Notes: generated from the letters alone by a model not told the origin. Positions 49,575 to 57,722 are shown, counted from the first letter of the stretch. The stretch: 64,000 bases of DNA from Streptomyces sp. DH-12 (GCF_002899455.1 NZ_PPFB01000001.1:2634501-2698500); one strand, 5' to 3'. Made by a program: numbers and translations.

Positions 49575-50045
49575 ATGGCCCGTGTCGACTACTTCAACGA
49601 TCCCAACGCCCCGAAGGCGAACAGCCTCGTCCCCTCCGTGACCGCCGTTGCACGCAATGAGGCCGGAGAGGTCTTGCTGATTCACAAGACCGACAACGAC
49701 CTCTGGGCCTTGCCCGGTGGCGGCGTCGACCTGGGCGAGTCGGCCCCAGACGCAGCCGTGCGCGAGACGAAGGAAGAGACCGGCTTCGACGTGGAGGTGA
49801 CCGGCCTCGTCGGCATCTACACCAACCCAGGCCACGTCATGGCGTACGACGACGGCGAGGTCCGCCAGCAGTTCTCGATCTGCTTCCAGGCCCGCATCAC
49901 CGGCGGCGAGCTGCGGACGAGCAGTGAGAGCAAGGAAGTGGCCTTCGTAGACCCGAGCAAGCTGGACGAGCTGAACATCCACCCGTCGATGCGCATGAGG
50001 ATCGAGCACGGCCTGGCCGACCGGGCGGAGCCCTACATCGGCTGA
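49575..50045 (+). CDS. Nudix hydrolase of the AICE
   Basis: The 156-residue protein has an intact Nudix box (GGGVDLGESAPDAA then REtkEEtGF pattern, G-x5-E-x7-R-E-x2-E-E-x-G). It hydrolyses a nucleoside diphosphate linked to another moiety; the substrate is unknown. It starts 28 bases after the XRE regulator and its end overlaps the convergent HD gene by 13 bases. Nudix genes in this position are a known AICE trait linked to element regulation. Confidence 0.9.
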   Translation: MARVDYFNDPNAPKANSLVPSVTAVARNEAGEVLLIHKTDNDLWALPGGGVDLGESAPDAAVRETKEETGFDVEVTGLVGIYTNPGHVMAYDDGEVRQQFSICFQARITGGELRTSSESKEVAFVDPSKLDELNIHPSMRMRIEHGLADRAEPYIG

Positions 50046-50593
50046 TGCGCCATGCGGTCGCGAGTCCGCTCGACAGCGTCCCGGAGATACGGCCGTGCCT
50101 TGCTGATCGCGTTGTGTACCTCGCTGCCCGGCTCGTAACGGACCAGGATCTCGTCAATCCGGGTGTCGAAGTCGAAGGACTGCCCGGCGGGGCCGGTCGT
50201 CATGTCAGCGAAGATCAAGGCGTCGAGGACCGGCGAGTCTTCCCGCTCATAGACGGCCAGCTCCGCCGAGAGCCCGCGCTGCTCCGCCTCGTACACGGCT
50301 CCGGAGTGGTGAGCGACCAGCCGCACCAGGCGCGCCGGCGCACCCAGCGATTCGAGGTGCCGAGCACCATCGAGGGGATGGAAGCCGGTGTCACGCAGCT
50401 CGGGGGCGTAGCCGATGTCATGCAGCCACGCGGCAGCGACGAGGAGATCCCGGTCCGCCTCGGACACAGCCGCGGAAGCCTCGCGCGCCCGAGCGGCCAC
50501 GGCCTGAGTGTGCAGCCAGCGGTTCCCGAGCGGAGGGAGCAGGGACTCGGCGAGTTCGGCCGCTCCCTGGGGCGTGTCCAGTGCAGAAGGCAT
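50033..50593 (-). CDS. HD-domain phosphohydrolase of the AICE
   Basis: The 186-residue protein has an HD domain with His28, His58-Asp59 (AAWLHDIGYA) and His72, followed by a conserved Asp in LDALIFADMTTG. Such proteins cleave phosphate esters of nucleotides. It is convergent with, and overlaps, the Nudix gene. ATG 50593 gives MPSALDTPQGAAEL; the longer frame is rejected. Confidence 0.88.
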   Translation of the reverse strand: MPSALDTPQGAAELAESLLPPLGNRWLHTQAVAARAREASAAVSEADRDLLVAAAWLHDIGYAPELRDTGFHPLDGARHLESLGAPARLVRLVAHHSGAVYEAEQRGLSAELAVYEREDSPVLDALIFADMTTGPAGQSFDFDTRIDEILVRYEPGSEVHNAISKARPYLRDAVERTRDRMAHQPM

Positions 50594-51570
50594 GCATGGA
50601 ACGTTAGCCGAGGTGAGCAAAGAGCCGACAGGCCACGATCGGGGCGGTTGCCGATCATGGGTGCGGTAAGACTTTCCCTACGTTCATCAAGGCTCGCTTC
50701 GCTCGCTGGTCCAACGGCCAGCGGCGCTCTTCGATCATCGCCAACCCGACCGCCGCGCACTCCGCCCAAGCGCATCAACGACCGCTCCTGGCTCGCATGC
50801 CACCACCACCACGATCCGGCCTCAGGAAGGGAAAGACGCAGACTGCAGCTAGACCCCAACCCCCCGCTACCAAGACCACCGCGCACCCCCTTTCCACCCG
50901 GTTGCCTACTTCCGTAGGTCGGATCAAGACCCGAGGTCCGCGCCAAGCGCGGCGGCGCCGGTCGGTCGCCGCCGCGCCGCCTCACCTGTCTTCGCCACCG
51001 GCCGCACGTCGCCGCCCGCCCGTCGCCGCCCGCAGCGGCCACATTCCAACACGGGCACGGGGGCGAACGATGATCCTCAACGGTGCAGGTCAAAGACGCT
51101 TTGTGTCACCGCGAGAGGCCGGATCGTGGTGGCGGCGGTATACGGGCCGACACTGCCAGATGCGCGGGCGTTCGCACGGCCCGCTGATCCACGCACCTGG
51201 CCACCGGCCGGACGACGGGCGCGCCATGAGAGGGGAAAACCCCTTCGTGGCTGGGGCGGCCGGCTCCACGGCTTTACGCAGCCACTTTGGCACGAGCCTC
51301 GAAGATCATGGCCCCAACGTCGTGCTTTACCGGGCAGGTCCACAGACTGCCCGACGCGCCGGAAGCTTACGGGGCCATGATCACTCGCGCCAAAGCAGCT
51401 CCAGCCCAAAGCCGTTCCACCGGCCTGACGCAGTATGCCGGCCGCTCGTTGGTTCAGCCCATGGCAGGCACCACCGTTCCGGGCCATACGTTGCTGATGA
51501 CCCATCAAGCCACACTAAGATCATCGCAGTTAGAGGTGATGCTTAGACCGTCAGGGGGGGCTGGTTCAAC
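50594..51570. other. Gene-free 1-kb AICE interval with an 18-bp inverted repeat
   Basis: No convincing gene: the open frames lack a ribosome-binding site and codon-position bias. An exact 18-bp inverted repeat, CCACCACGATCCGGCCTC at 50806-50823 and its complement at 51115-51132, encloses 291 bp. Composition falls toward the right end, where the lower-GC cargo begins. An origin or a degraded gene is possible. Confidence 0.5.
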
Positions 51571-52491
51571 ATGCCAAGGTCACAGCAGCGTGGGCGAATC
51601 TTCCCAATTGTGGAGATCTACGGCTATCCGCATGATTCCACGACCCCGGAAGCACAAGCCGCCCAAGAAGCGGAACACTGCCCCTTCTCTGGCGGCTCCT
51701 GCGAAAAGAAGAAGCAGTATGGATTCGGCTACTGTTCCGTGACATACCGAGCCAACTGGGACGAACAGCAACACACCTACGCTGTATGTGACCACAGGCT
51801 CGACGGTAGGCCCACCCAGTGGGCAATGCGCGATTACTTCGGCGACCAGCATGCCTATCTGGTGCCGGAGGTCACCGTGACGCAGCGACCGAAACTGAAC
51901 CTCGACTATGTTGCCTACACAACCGATGTTAGTCGACCCGGTGAGATCAAGGCGATCGCCATCGAAACTCAGGCCATCGATCTGCGCGGCGGGGGCGTGG
52001 GCCCTGCCTTCAAAGCTTGGGAAGCTGGTGAGCCAGGCGAATGGCGAGAGTACTTCACAAGGGAAGCTACCAAGAAAAACCGGCCAGACACAGTCGATTA
52101 TGGAGTGAATACCAGTAATGTTTACAAGAGGCTCGGCACGCAAGTAGCCGAGAAGGGAACTTACCTACAACAGATATCCGTGCCCCTCTATGTAGTAATG
52201 CAGCAAAAAATCCTCGAACAGCTCAGAGATCGCGTTAATTTCACGCCCCTAAGTGATTCCGACCCGTGGAATATAACCTTCATGGGTTTTGATTACAACG
52301 GAACGCTTCTTGATGACGGTCGACTCGCAATGCCACACGTGGAGACTGTGCGAACCAGCATTGAAGACTACACTCGGGCGATGTTTTCAGGCGGAAACTC
52401 ACCCATCACCCGAGGCGAGTTTGTCGCGAAAGTGAAGCGTAAGGCCGCTGCGCAGTTGCGACAGCGCCAGAGTGACTCTCGCATCTTTTAG
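51571..52491 (+). CDS. NotI-like type II restriction endonuclease
   Basis: The 306-residue protein shows the plan of R.NotI. Four cysteines Cys37 (CPF), Cys44, Cys55 (GYCSV) and Cys73 (AVCDHRL) match the NotI iron-binding site in order. The nuclease residues appear as Asp112, then Glu132-x-Gln134 (AIETQAIDLRG; NotI has E-I-Q-T-M-D-F-H-G). NTSNVYKRLGTQ corresponds to NotI NLSNVFKRTFYQ. The match was made from memory of the family. It is followed by a convergent methyltransferase, giving a complete restriction-modification pair. Codon use is lower in GC than the flanks. Confidence 0.8.
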   Translation: MPRSQQRGRIFPIVEIYGYPHDSTTPEAQAAQEAEHCPFSGGSCEKKKQYGFGYCSVTYRANWDEQQHTYAVCDHRLDGRPTQWAMRDYFGDQHAYLVPEVTVTQRPKLNLDYVAYTTDVSRPGEIKAIAIETQAIDLRGGGVGPAFKAWEAGEPGEWREYFTREATKKNRPDTVDYGVNTSNVYKRLGTQVAEKGTYLQQISVPLYVVMQQKILEQLRDRVNFTPLSDSDPWNITFMGFDYNGTLLDDGRLAMPHVETVRTSIEDYTRAMFSGGNSPITRGEFVAKVKRKAAAQLRQRQSDSRIF

Positions 52492-53477
52492 AAGAGTGCA
52501 TCCTCGCTCTGTTCAACGACCATGGTGTCGGGTTCCTCTTCGTCCACTGCGAGTCCGCCCGAGATGTTTTTTCGCGCAGAGGCTGAGAAGTGCGATGTAA
52601 TTTCGAAGCCGAGGGCCCGCCTTCCATTTTCCACAGCAACAGAAAGCGCGCGACCTGTTCCGCAGAAGGGGTCCAGGACGAGGCCACCAGGCGGGCATGA
52701 GCTGAGGATTCTAGGTTCAATCAACTTAACAGGGAAAGTGGCCGAGTGCCCGTCAGAACCTGGCGCTGCGTTGACAGTTACGACGTCACGCGCGCCGGCC
52801 TCTACCGCTGACATGTCGTAGTAGTACTTGGCTCGCCCCTCCTTGGGGCGCTTCACGAAGTGGTAGAAGTGCTCGTGCGCCAAGCGAAGCCGATCCTTTT
52901 CGGGCCTGGGTGGCACATTACGCTTCTCCCAAATAAGATCATTGCGCAGGATCCAACGATTCTCCTGCATGGCAATCGCGAAACGCGCCGGAATTAGAAG
53001 GAGTTGCTTCTCCTGCCGGAAACCACCCATAGGGGTCTTCCGGCGCATCCGTGGATTATCTCCCAGCCCTTGCCTGCCATCCAGCCTAATGCTCGACCAG
53101 CGCGCAAAATAAGTGTCACCAATATTTACCCACAGGCTCCCGCCAGGCTTGAGTGCAGCTGCACCTCGCTGGAAGAATTCGACAAGGTTGGACACGTACC
53201 ACTCAGGCATGGGTTCCATCCCCAAGCATCCCCCGTGCAGTCGATACCAATCATAGGATGGCGCCTGCTCTTTGGTCCCCCCCTCAGCCAGCCACTCTTG
53301 CAGGATATTTTCGTTGTGAGTTAGGCCGTAGGTCCGAAGCCCCCAATACGGAGGCGACGTGATAATTAGGTCAACGGATTCATGCGGGAGCTTTCCCATT
53401 AGGTCGTAGGCATCTCCTTCGTGCACTTCAGCTACGCGCTGTTGGCGAGGGATTGAGATTGCCTGGGGACTTTCCAT
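52488..53477 (-). CDS. DNA methyltransferase (SPPY type) of the NotI-like system
   Basis: The 329-residue protein has motif IV TSPPYWGL (40-47) and motif I DPFCGTG (269-275), i.e. the beta class of amino-group methyltransferases; S-P-P-Y is most usual for N4-cytosine enzymes. The stop overlaps that of the convergent endonuclease gene. Start ATG 53477 follows an upstream extended -10. It should protect the host from the adjacent endonuclease. Confidence 0.9.
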   Translation of the reverse strand: MESPQAISIPRQQRVAEVHEGDAYDLMGKLPHESVDLIITSPPYWGLRTYGLTHNENILQEWLAEGGTKEQAPSYDWYRLHGGCLGMEPMPEWYVSNLVEFFQRGAAALKPGGSLWVNIGDTYFARWSSIRLDGRQGLGDNPRMRRKTPMGGFRQEKQLLLIPARFAIAMQENRWILRNDLIWEKRNVPPRPEKDRLRLAHEHFYHFVKRPKEGRAKYYYDMSAVEAGARDVVTVNAAPGSDGHSATFPVKLIEPRILSSCPPGGLVLDPFCGTGRALSVAVENGRRALGFEITSHFSASARKNISGGLAVDEEEPDTMVVEQSEDALF

Positions 53478-53873
53478 GCCTACGACTCCGTATCGTTACC
53501 ACTTAACTTGTGGGCGGGATAATTCTAGCATCACTTGGTGGCGACTAGGGCAAGTAGGTCAAAAAGTTATTTGTCTCATTCTTTCGCGGTGGAGTTCTTT
53601 CGCGGTGGAGCTAGGCCATCCTGTATCAGCAGTACAGCAACGAAGTACCGCGACCAAAGCAACCGGTCGCGACTGGAGGTGGTCCTTATGGGCTTCGCAA
53701 ACGCCTGATGACCACTACTGACCGACCGACATAGAGCTACGGGGCAGGTGTCGTCACTGGCCCCTAGTTCTTGCTTTCGCCGGCGGGCGTAGCCGTCAAC
53801 GTACTGCCGACGTCATTGAGAGGCATTCTGCGATGCGTTCCCATATTCGCGCTCCACTTGCCCCAGTGGATTC
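53478..53873. promoter_or_regulatory. Gene-free interval with methyltransferase promoter and a 16-bp tandem repeat
   Basis: On the minus strand TGCTAGAAT (53522-53530) is an extended -10 about 45 bases before the methyltransferase start. TTCTTTCGCGGTGGAG is perfectly duplicated at 53579-53594 and 53595-53610. No gene is supported. Confidence 0.6.
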
Positions 53874-55514
53874 CTAAGATGCTTCGTTTTGACGATACTT
53901 CCTCCCCGAGTTTCCGATCTTATCGGCTTCGCGTAGCACCATTTTCCAGATGGCGTACGCGGAAATTAGATCTGCATCAAAGGTCTCCGTCTCCCCACCT
54001 TGAGGCATCTCGTCAGCAGACATGAAAGGCATATATCCTTCACCTCGCAGTTGTCTCAAGACAGCCTGCTCTACTTGCCAGGCGTCCGCTCCAGAATGGA
54101 ATTGCTCGCGCTTGAAGAGGACCCAACCTTGGCGGGAGTGATCTATATATCTTCTATTCCGTGCCGCCGAACCTGCGATACCAATCTTCACCGCCCCCAA
54201 GGGATGCATAAGAACATAGACGTGAGCAGGTGCTGCATAGTCGAATCCAGAAATCGCACAGTATCGACACCCAGTACCTTGTCGAACTTTGCTCCAAACG
54301 GGCATCACTTCCCGTCCACAGGTTGCACAGACACAGCGCCAAGGCTTCTCAGAGCCGGGATATGGCTCCTGTGGGATGAGCCCGGCTTCCCGCATCTTTC
54401 TATCAGCATCCACTGGATCCACAGTGTGGCCCGCGCAATACTTACACCCTGCTCGTCCCGCACGAACGTCGCTGAGCCGTGGATTCACGCGGCGCCGGCA
54501 TTTTGTGCATACACACCGCCAAGGTTTGCCCGCTCCCGGATACGGATCTTTCGGTTCCAGGCCCGCACTTCGCATCACCTGACTCGCCTCTTCTGCAAGA
54601 ACTATCATTCCGGCACAGAATTTGCAGCCATGGCCTCTTCGGACAGTGCCAAGCATGGGAGTAACCGTGTTTCCACATGACTCACAAATGCATTTCCACG
54701 GCCTACCAGAACCAGGATAGGGAACCTGCGGTATCAGACCCTTTGAGAGCATCACCAGTCTGGCATCATTCTCCGAGAGAGTCTTCTTCTTTTTCATCCT
54801 CTCCCGCCCACAAATCCTACATCCTCTACCGTTCTTGACGGTGGCATACATCGGTGACACGACATGACCGGCTATTTCGCAGATGCTTCGCCATGGGCGA
54901 GCCGAACCCGGATACGGCTCTTGTGGAATAAGACCAGCGTCACGCATAACTCGTTCCGCTTGAGCCGGGATCACCACCTGTCCCGCGCAGAAGCGACAGC
55001 CACCGCCGGCGCGGATGTTTGAATACATGGGGGTTACGCGGTTGCCACAGTTCACGCATACGCACGGCCAGGGCTTGCTTACAAGACCGGGGTAAGGTTC
55101 CTCCGGCTCAAGTCCGGCTGCCCGCATCACTCTCTCAGCCTCGGAAGGATCAACCACGCGACCCATACAAAACTTGCATCGCTTTCCAGCTCGGACCGTG
55201 CTCAGCGTGGGACTAGGCTCTTTTCCACATTTCATACACCTACATCTCCACGGCTTCCCCGCCCCAGGGTAGGGGTCCAATGGAATAAACCCGCCAGCGC
55301 GCATTTCTTGTTCGGCCTTGGCAGGTTCCAGGACTCTTCCAGCACAGAACTTGCACCCACCTCCGGCACGCACGTTGCTGAAGGTGGGAGAAATAGAGTG
55401 TCCACACGCTGTACAGATACAGTGCCAGGGTTTCTTAGACCCTGGGTACGGCTTCTGGGGCGTCAGCCCCGCGCTCAGCATTACTTGAGCAGCCTCTTCA
55501 TGCGAATATCTCAC
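53874..55514 (-). CDS. Seven-repeat zinc-finger-like protein with C-terminal GIY-YIG-like nuclease domain
   Basis: The 546-residue protein consists of seven repeats of about 60 residues (1-62, 63-121, 122-181, 182-245, 246-305, 306-365, 366-424). The consensus is a helix (A-x3-V-M-R-x-A-G-L), then P-Y-P-G-S-x-K-P-W-x-C-x-C-x2-C-G and G-x-G-C-x-F-C-A-G. Each resembles a treble-clef/zinc-ribbon of the DUF4379 kind. Repeat 4 has lost two cysteines (RSICEIAG). The last 120 residues read HVYVLMHPLGAVKIGIAG, then AARNRRYIDHSRQGW, a GIY-YIG-like nuclease (T5orf172/Mug113-like). GTG 55514 overlaps the stop of a 32-codon ORF (GTGA). The function is unknown; a DNA-reading nuclease is the best inference. 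Confidence 0.75.
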   Translation of the reverse strand: MRYSHEEAAQVMLSAGLTPQKPYPGSKKPWHCICTACGHSISPTFSNVRAGGGCKFCAGRVLEPAKAEQEMRAGGFIPLDPYPGAGKPWRCRCMKCGKEPSPTLSTVRAGKRCKFCMGRVVDPSEAERVMRAAGLEPEEPYPGLVSKPWPCVCVNCGNRVTPMYSNIRAGGGCRFCAGQVVIPAQAERVMRDAGLIPQEPYPGSARPWRSICEIAGHVVSPMYATVKNGRGCRICGRERMKKKKTLSENDARLVMLSKGLIPQVPYPGSGRPWKCICESCGNTVTPMLGTVRRGHGCKFCAGMIVLAEEASQVMRSAGLEPKDPYPGAGKPWRCVCTKCRRRVNPRLSDVRAGRAGCKYCAGHTVDPVDADRKMREAGLIPQEPYPGSEKPWRCVCATCGREVMPVWSKVRQGTGCRYCAISGFDYAAPAHVYVLMHPLGAVKIGIAGSAARNRRYIDHSRQGWVLFKREQFHSGADAWQVEQAVLRQLRGEGYMPFMSADEMPQGGETETFDADLISAYAIWKMVLREADKIGNSGRKYRQNEAS

Positions 55515-55609
55515 TTGCACCACGCCAGGAACGCTTGTCTTCCCAGGCTGTCGTACTCGGCTAGTGCCTTCTCTACAGCGGCGGCACTGGTCAGGTCCTT
55601 GATCCTCAT
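55511..55609 (-). CDS. 32-codon ORF coupled to the zinc-finger/GIY-YIG gene; McrA-head-like
   Basis: ATG 55609 with AGGGGGG just upstream opens a 32-codon frame whose stop overlaps the GTG of the next gene. It reads MRIKDLTSAAAVEKALAEYD and then SLGRQAFLAWCK. Its ending resembles the N-terminal head of the HNH protein encoded at 60490-61719 (ATEEFRRLGRDTFLQTYGFG). It may be a truncated head-domain gene, a leader peptide for coupling, or chance; it is too short to be sure. Confidence 0.45.
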   Translation of the reverse strand: MRIKDLTSAAAVEKALAEYDSLGRQAFLAWCK

Positions 55610-56162
55610 GGCCCCCCTAGGTCTCGTTCAGCGACGACGAGCCTAGACAACGCCTCTGACATCAAGCTGTTGAGGCGGTGTTGACCGCTCTGGCAAGCTC
55701 CAGCGCTCGCGGAGACCAGGCCGCCCGCCGCGGTCAGGTGTCGGTGGGTGACGGTGATTGGGACAGAACATCGCAAACTTGGATGTATTGGAAGTACTGC
55801 CGATACGCTAAACAGTTGGCTGCAAGCCTCTAGGCACCCAGAGGGTCCGTGGACTATCTCTGGACAGGGGAGCCCATACCCGGTCGGCAAAGAGCTGTGA
55901 GCTGCATGCGAGCACCAGGCGGAAGCGGCCTCCGGAGCCGTGTGCACAGGTCAAATCTTGCCGGAGGCACCCATCATGGGATGCCCAAAGACCCGTCACC
56001 AGCGGAAACGCTGAGGCCGGGGTCTTCGCGTGTGTGCAGGCGTATGCCGCTAGGAGTGGCCGTACGTCGGAGCTGCCCAGGTGGGACGGACAGGCCGCAG
56101 TCCTCGGAGTGGTCCACCGGTCAGGACCCTGGCGTGTCAGATGCGTGCGCTTGGATGAGCGA
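55610..56162. other. Right element edge and flanking gene-free sequence
   Basis: No gene is supported. It contains the zinc-finger gene promoter region, a 24-bp near-copy (21/24) at 55845-55868 of a motif found near the left end (40807-40830), the right attachment region, and the leader of the next chromosomal gene. Confidence 0.6.
55926..56051. repeat. Right attachment region (degenerate tRNA-Arg 3' half)
   Basis: The 20-bp core CGGCCTCCGGAGCCGTGTGC at 55926-55945 is followed by a decayed T arm and acceptor end (CAGGTCAAATCTTGCCGGAG) and a diverged copy of the GAAA-tetraloop hairpin (55988-56026), ending at GTATGCCGCT. It is about 126 bp long and mirrors 40659-40786. Confidence 0.8.
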
Positions 56163-56828
56163 GTGACCGTTCATGACGTTGCTCGACACCTGCCCGAGAT
56201 AGCAGTCCTACGTGAGCACTGCCGCTCCATGGCCGTCCTGGAGGCAGTTCTGAGCCCTGAGTGGGAGAACCGTCGCCACTCCTTCGACGACCACTGGTCC
56301 GAGACGGAGTCGATGGCCTCGATGCGGAGCGGGTCGGGCGACGAGTACTCGATCGTTTTCTCGGCCGCCGGCGCCTACGTGCGAGGGTTCGACCACGAGT
56401 CGCCCATGAGCCCTTATGCGGAAGACGGGCCATGGCCCGGCGTGCTCGACGAGGTTCCCGAGGTCTTCCGGGCCTACGTCGAGGAGCCGGCGTTCTCCGA
56501 CGAGGACGGGATGCCTGTTGTCACCGCCTGCACGTGGCGAGAGACGGTCGACGACCGCTGGAAGGCGGGAACGATCGATTTCCCCGATACGGCAACAGAG
56601 GATCCGGACGGTGCCGGATACCTCTTCCAACTGCTGGTGGATCGCACCCCGGAGGCGTTCCAGCGATGGGCCGAGGACTACTACGAGGTCCCGGTCGACC
56701 TGGAGGCCGTTCGTCACGTCTTCTCCTCCCGCCCGCTGACCGAAGAGGTGGTCCGCGCGCTGAACTCGGAAATCGTCATGGCGGATCTCTCGGAGGACAT
56801 TGCGGAGATCGGCTATCCGACGAGCTGA
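56163..56828 (+). CDS. Conserved hypothetical protein
   Basis: The 221-residue protein begins at GTG 56163 (VTVHDVARHLPEIAVLREHC) and is acidic, with repeated W and E-rich segments (DDHWSETESMASM, DGPWPGVLDEVPEVFRAYVE). It could be a SUKH- or immunity-like cytosolic protein by its composition and position beside a mobile element, but no signature is clear. GGATGAG lies upstream. Confidence 0.65.
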   Translation: MTVHDVARHLPEIAVLREHCRSMAVLEAVLSPEWENRRHSFDDHWSETESMASMRSGSGDEYSIVFSAAGAYVRGFDHESPMSPYAEDGPWPGVLDEVPEVFRAYVEEPAFSDEDGMPVVTACTWRETVDDRWKAGTIDFPDTATEDPDGAGYLFQLLVDRTPEAFQRWAEDYYEVPVDLEAVRHVFSSRPLTEEVVRALNSEIVMADLSEDIAEIGYPTS

Positions 56829-56900
56829 GGCGCCTAAGGGCTGTCCCGTAAATGATCTTCCGGCTGTTCGGGATGTGCCCCCTCGGGCGGGTGGTCTCGC

Positions 56901-57668
56901 CTATCCGGCGAGGGTGAGGTTGTGCAGGCGGGCGATGCCGAGCATGGCGTGGTGAACGCCGTCGCCGCGCAGGCGGCAGTCGCGCAGGATCTTGTAGGTC
57001 TTCATGCGGGCGAAGCAGTGCTCGACGCGGGCCCGAACTTGCTTGTGGGATTTGTTGTGGGCCTGTTTCCATGCGGGTAGCTCTTCGCCCTTGCGGCGGC
57101 GGTGCGGCATCACCAGTCCGGTGCCGGGGTAGCCGCCGTCTGCGATGGTCGTGGTGTTGCCGACGGCGGCCTGCGCGCCGGATTCGGCCCAAGCGCGGCA
57201 GTCGTTGCGGTTGCCGGGCAGCGGCTGGCCGACCACCACGACCAGGCGGGTGTCGGCGTCGATGACTACCTGATGGTTGGTGGAGTAGCGATAGTTCTTC
57301 GGCTGCTCGGCCACCTTGTGATCGCGGGTGGGGACCAGAGTGCCGTCCACGATCAGCACGGCATCCTTGGCGAACCGCTGGCGGGGCCGCAGGGCGAGCT
57401 TCGGCCCGAGGTCACGGATCACCCGGTCGGCAGCCGACTTCGACACCCCAAATAGCGGTGCCAGTTGTCGCATCGTCAGGTTGGTCCGCCAGTAAGCCGC
57501 GACCAGCAGCACCCGGTCCTCCAGCGACAGTTTCCACGGCCGGCCACGGACCTGGGCATCGGCACCCTCGCGGCGCAGCTGGACCACCAACTTGACGAAT
57601 GTCCGTGGGCTCAGCCCCGTGAACGGGGCTATCCAGGATGATTCCGACGCCGTAATCACACCAGTCAC
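56901..57668 (-). CDS. IS5-family DDE transposase
   Basis: The 255-residue transposase is full length: HTH-rich N-terminus (TMRQLAPLFGVSKSAADRVI), then the DDE triad Asp108 (IVDGT), Asp177 (IADGGY) and Glu216 (RVEHCFARMKTYKIL). The frame is intact, so it may be active. The gene ends 64 bases inside the left terminal repeat. Confidence 0.93.
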   Translation of the reverse strand: MTGVITASESSWIAPFTGLSPRTFVKLVVQLRREGADAQVRGRPWKLSLEDRVLLVAAYWRTNLTMRQLAPLFGVSKSAADRVIRDLGPKLALRPRQRFAKDAVLIVDGTLVPTRDHKVAEQPKNYRYSTNHQVVIDADTRLVVVVGQPLPGNRNDCRAWAESGAQAAVGNTTTIADGGYPGTGLVMPHRRRKGEELPAWKQAHNKSHKQVRARVEHCFARMKTYKILRDCRLRGDGVHHAMLGIARLHNLTLAG

Positions 57669-57722
57669 GGCCTGATCTTTCCAGGTCGTGACTGCTGTGA
57701 TCGGGCGCTGCTTCGTGCAGAT

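Larger units (their letters stand above)
40659..55945. mobile_element. Actinomycete integrative and conjugative element (AICE) in tRNA-Arg(CCG)
   Basis: The 15.3-kb element spans the two copies of the 20-bp att core. It carries a tyrosine integrase and excisionase next to the tRNA, a rolling-circle initiator, Spd-like spread proteins, an FtsK/TraB-type translocase, and a divergent XRE regulator with Nudix and HD genes. This is the pSAM2/SLP1 backbone, which moves double-stranded DNA between mycelia. The restriction-modification-like cargo lies distal to the integrase. The attR flank is diverged from attL beyond the core, so the element may be old or may have inserted next to an older att remnant. 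Confidence 0.9.

Noticed and set aside
50797..51742. Several 67-249 codon ORFs in the gene-free AICE gap
   Set aside because: No ribosome-binding site, no third-position GC bias and no recognisable motif on either strand.
55606..55947. 113-codon minus-strand ORF across the right element edge
   Set aside because: Overlaps the attachment repeat and has no domain; its last codons merely precede the mini-ORF start.
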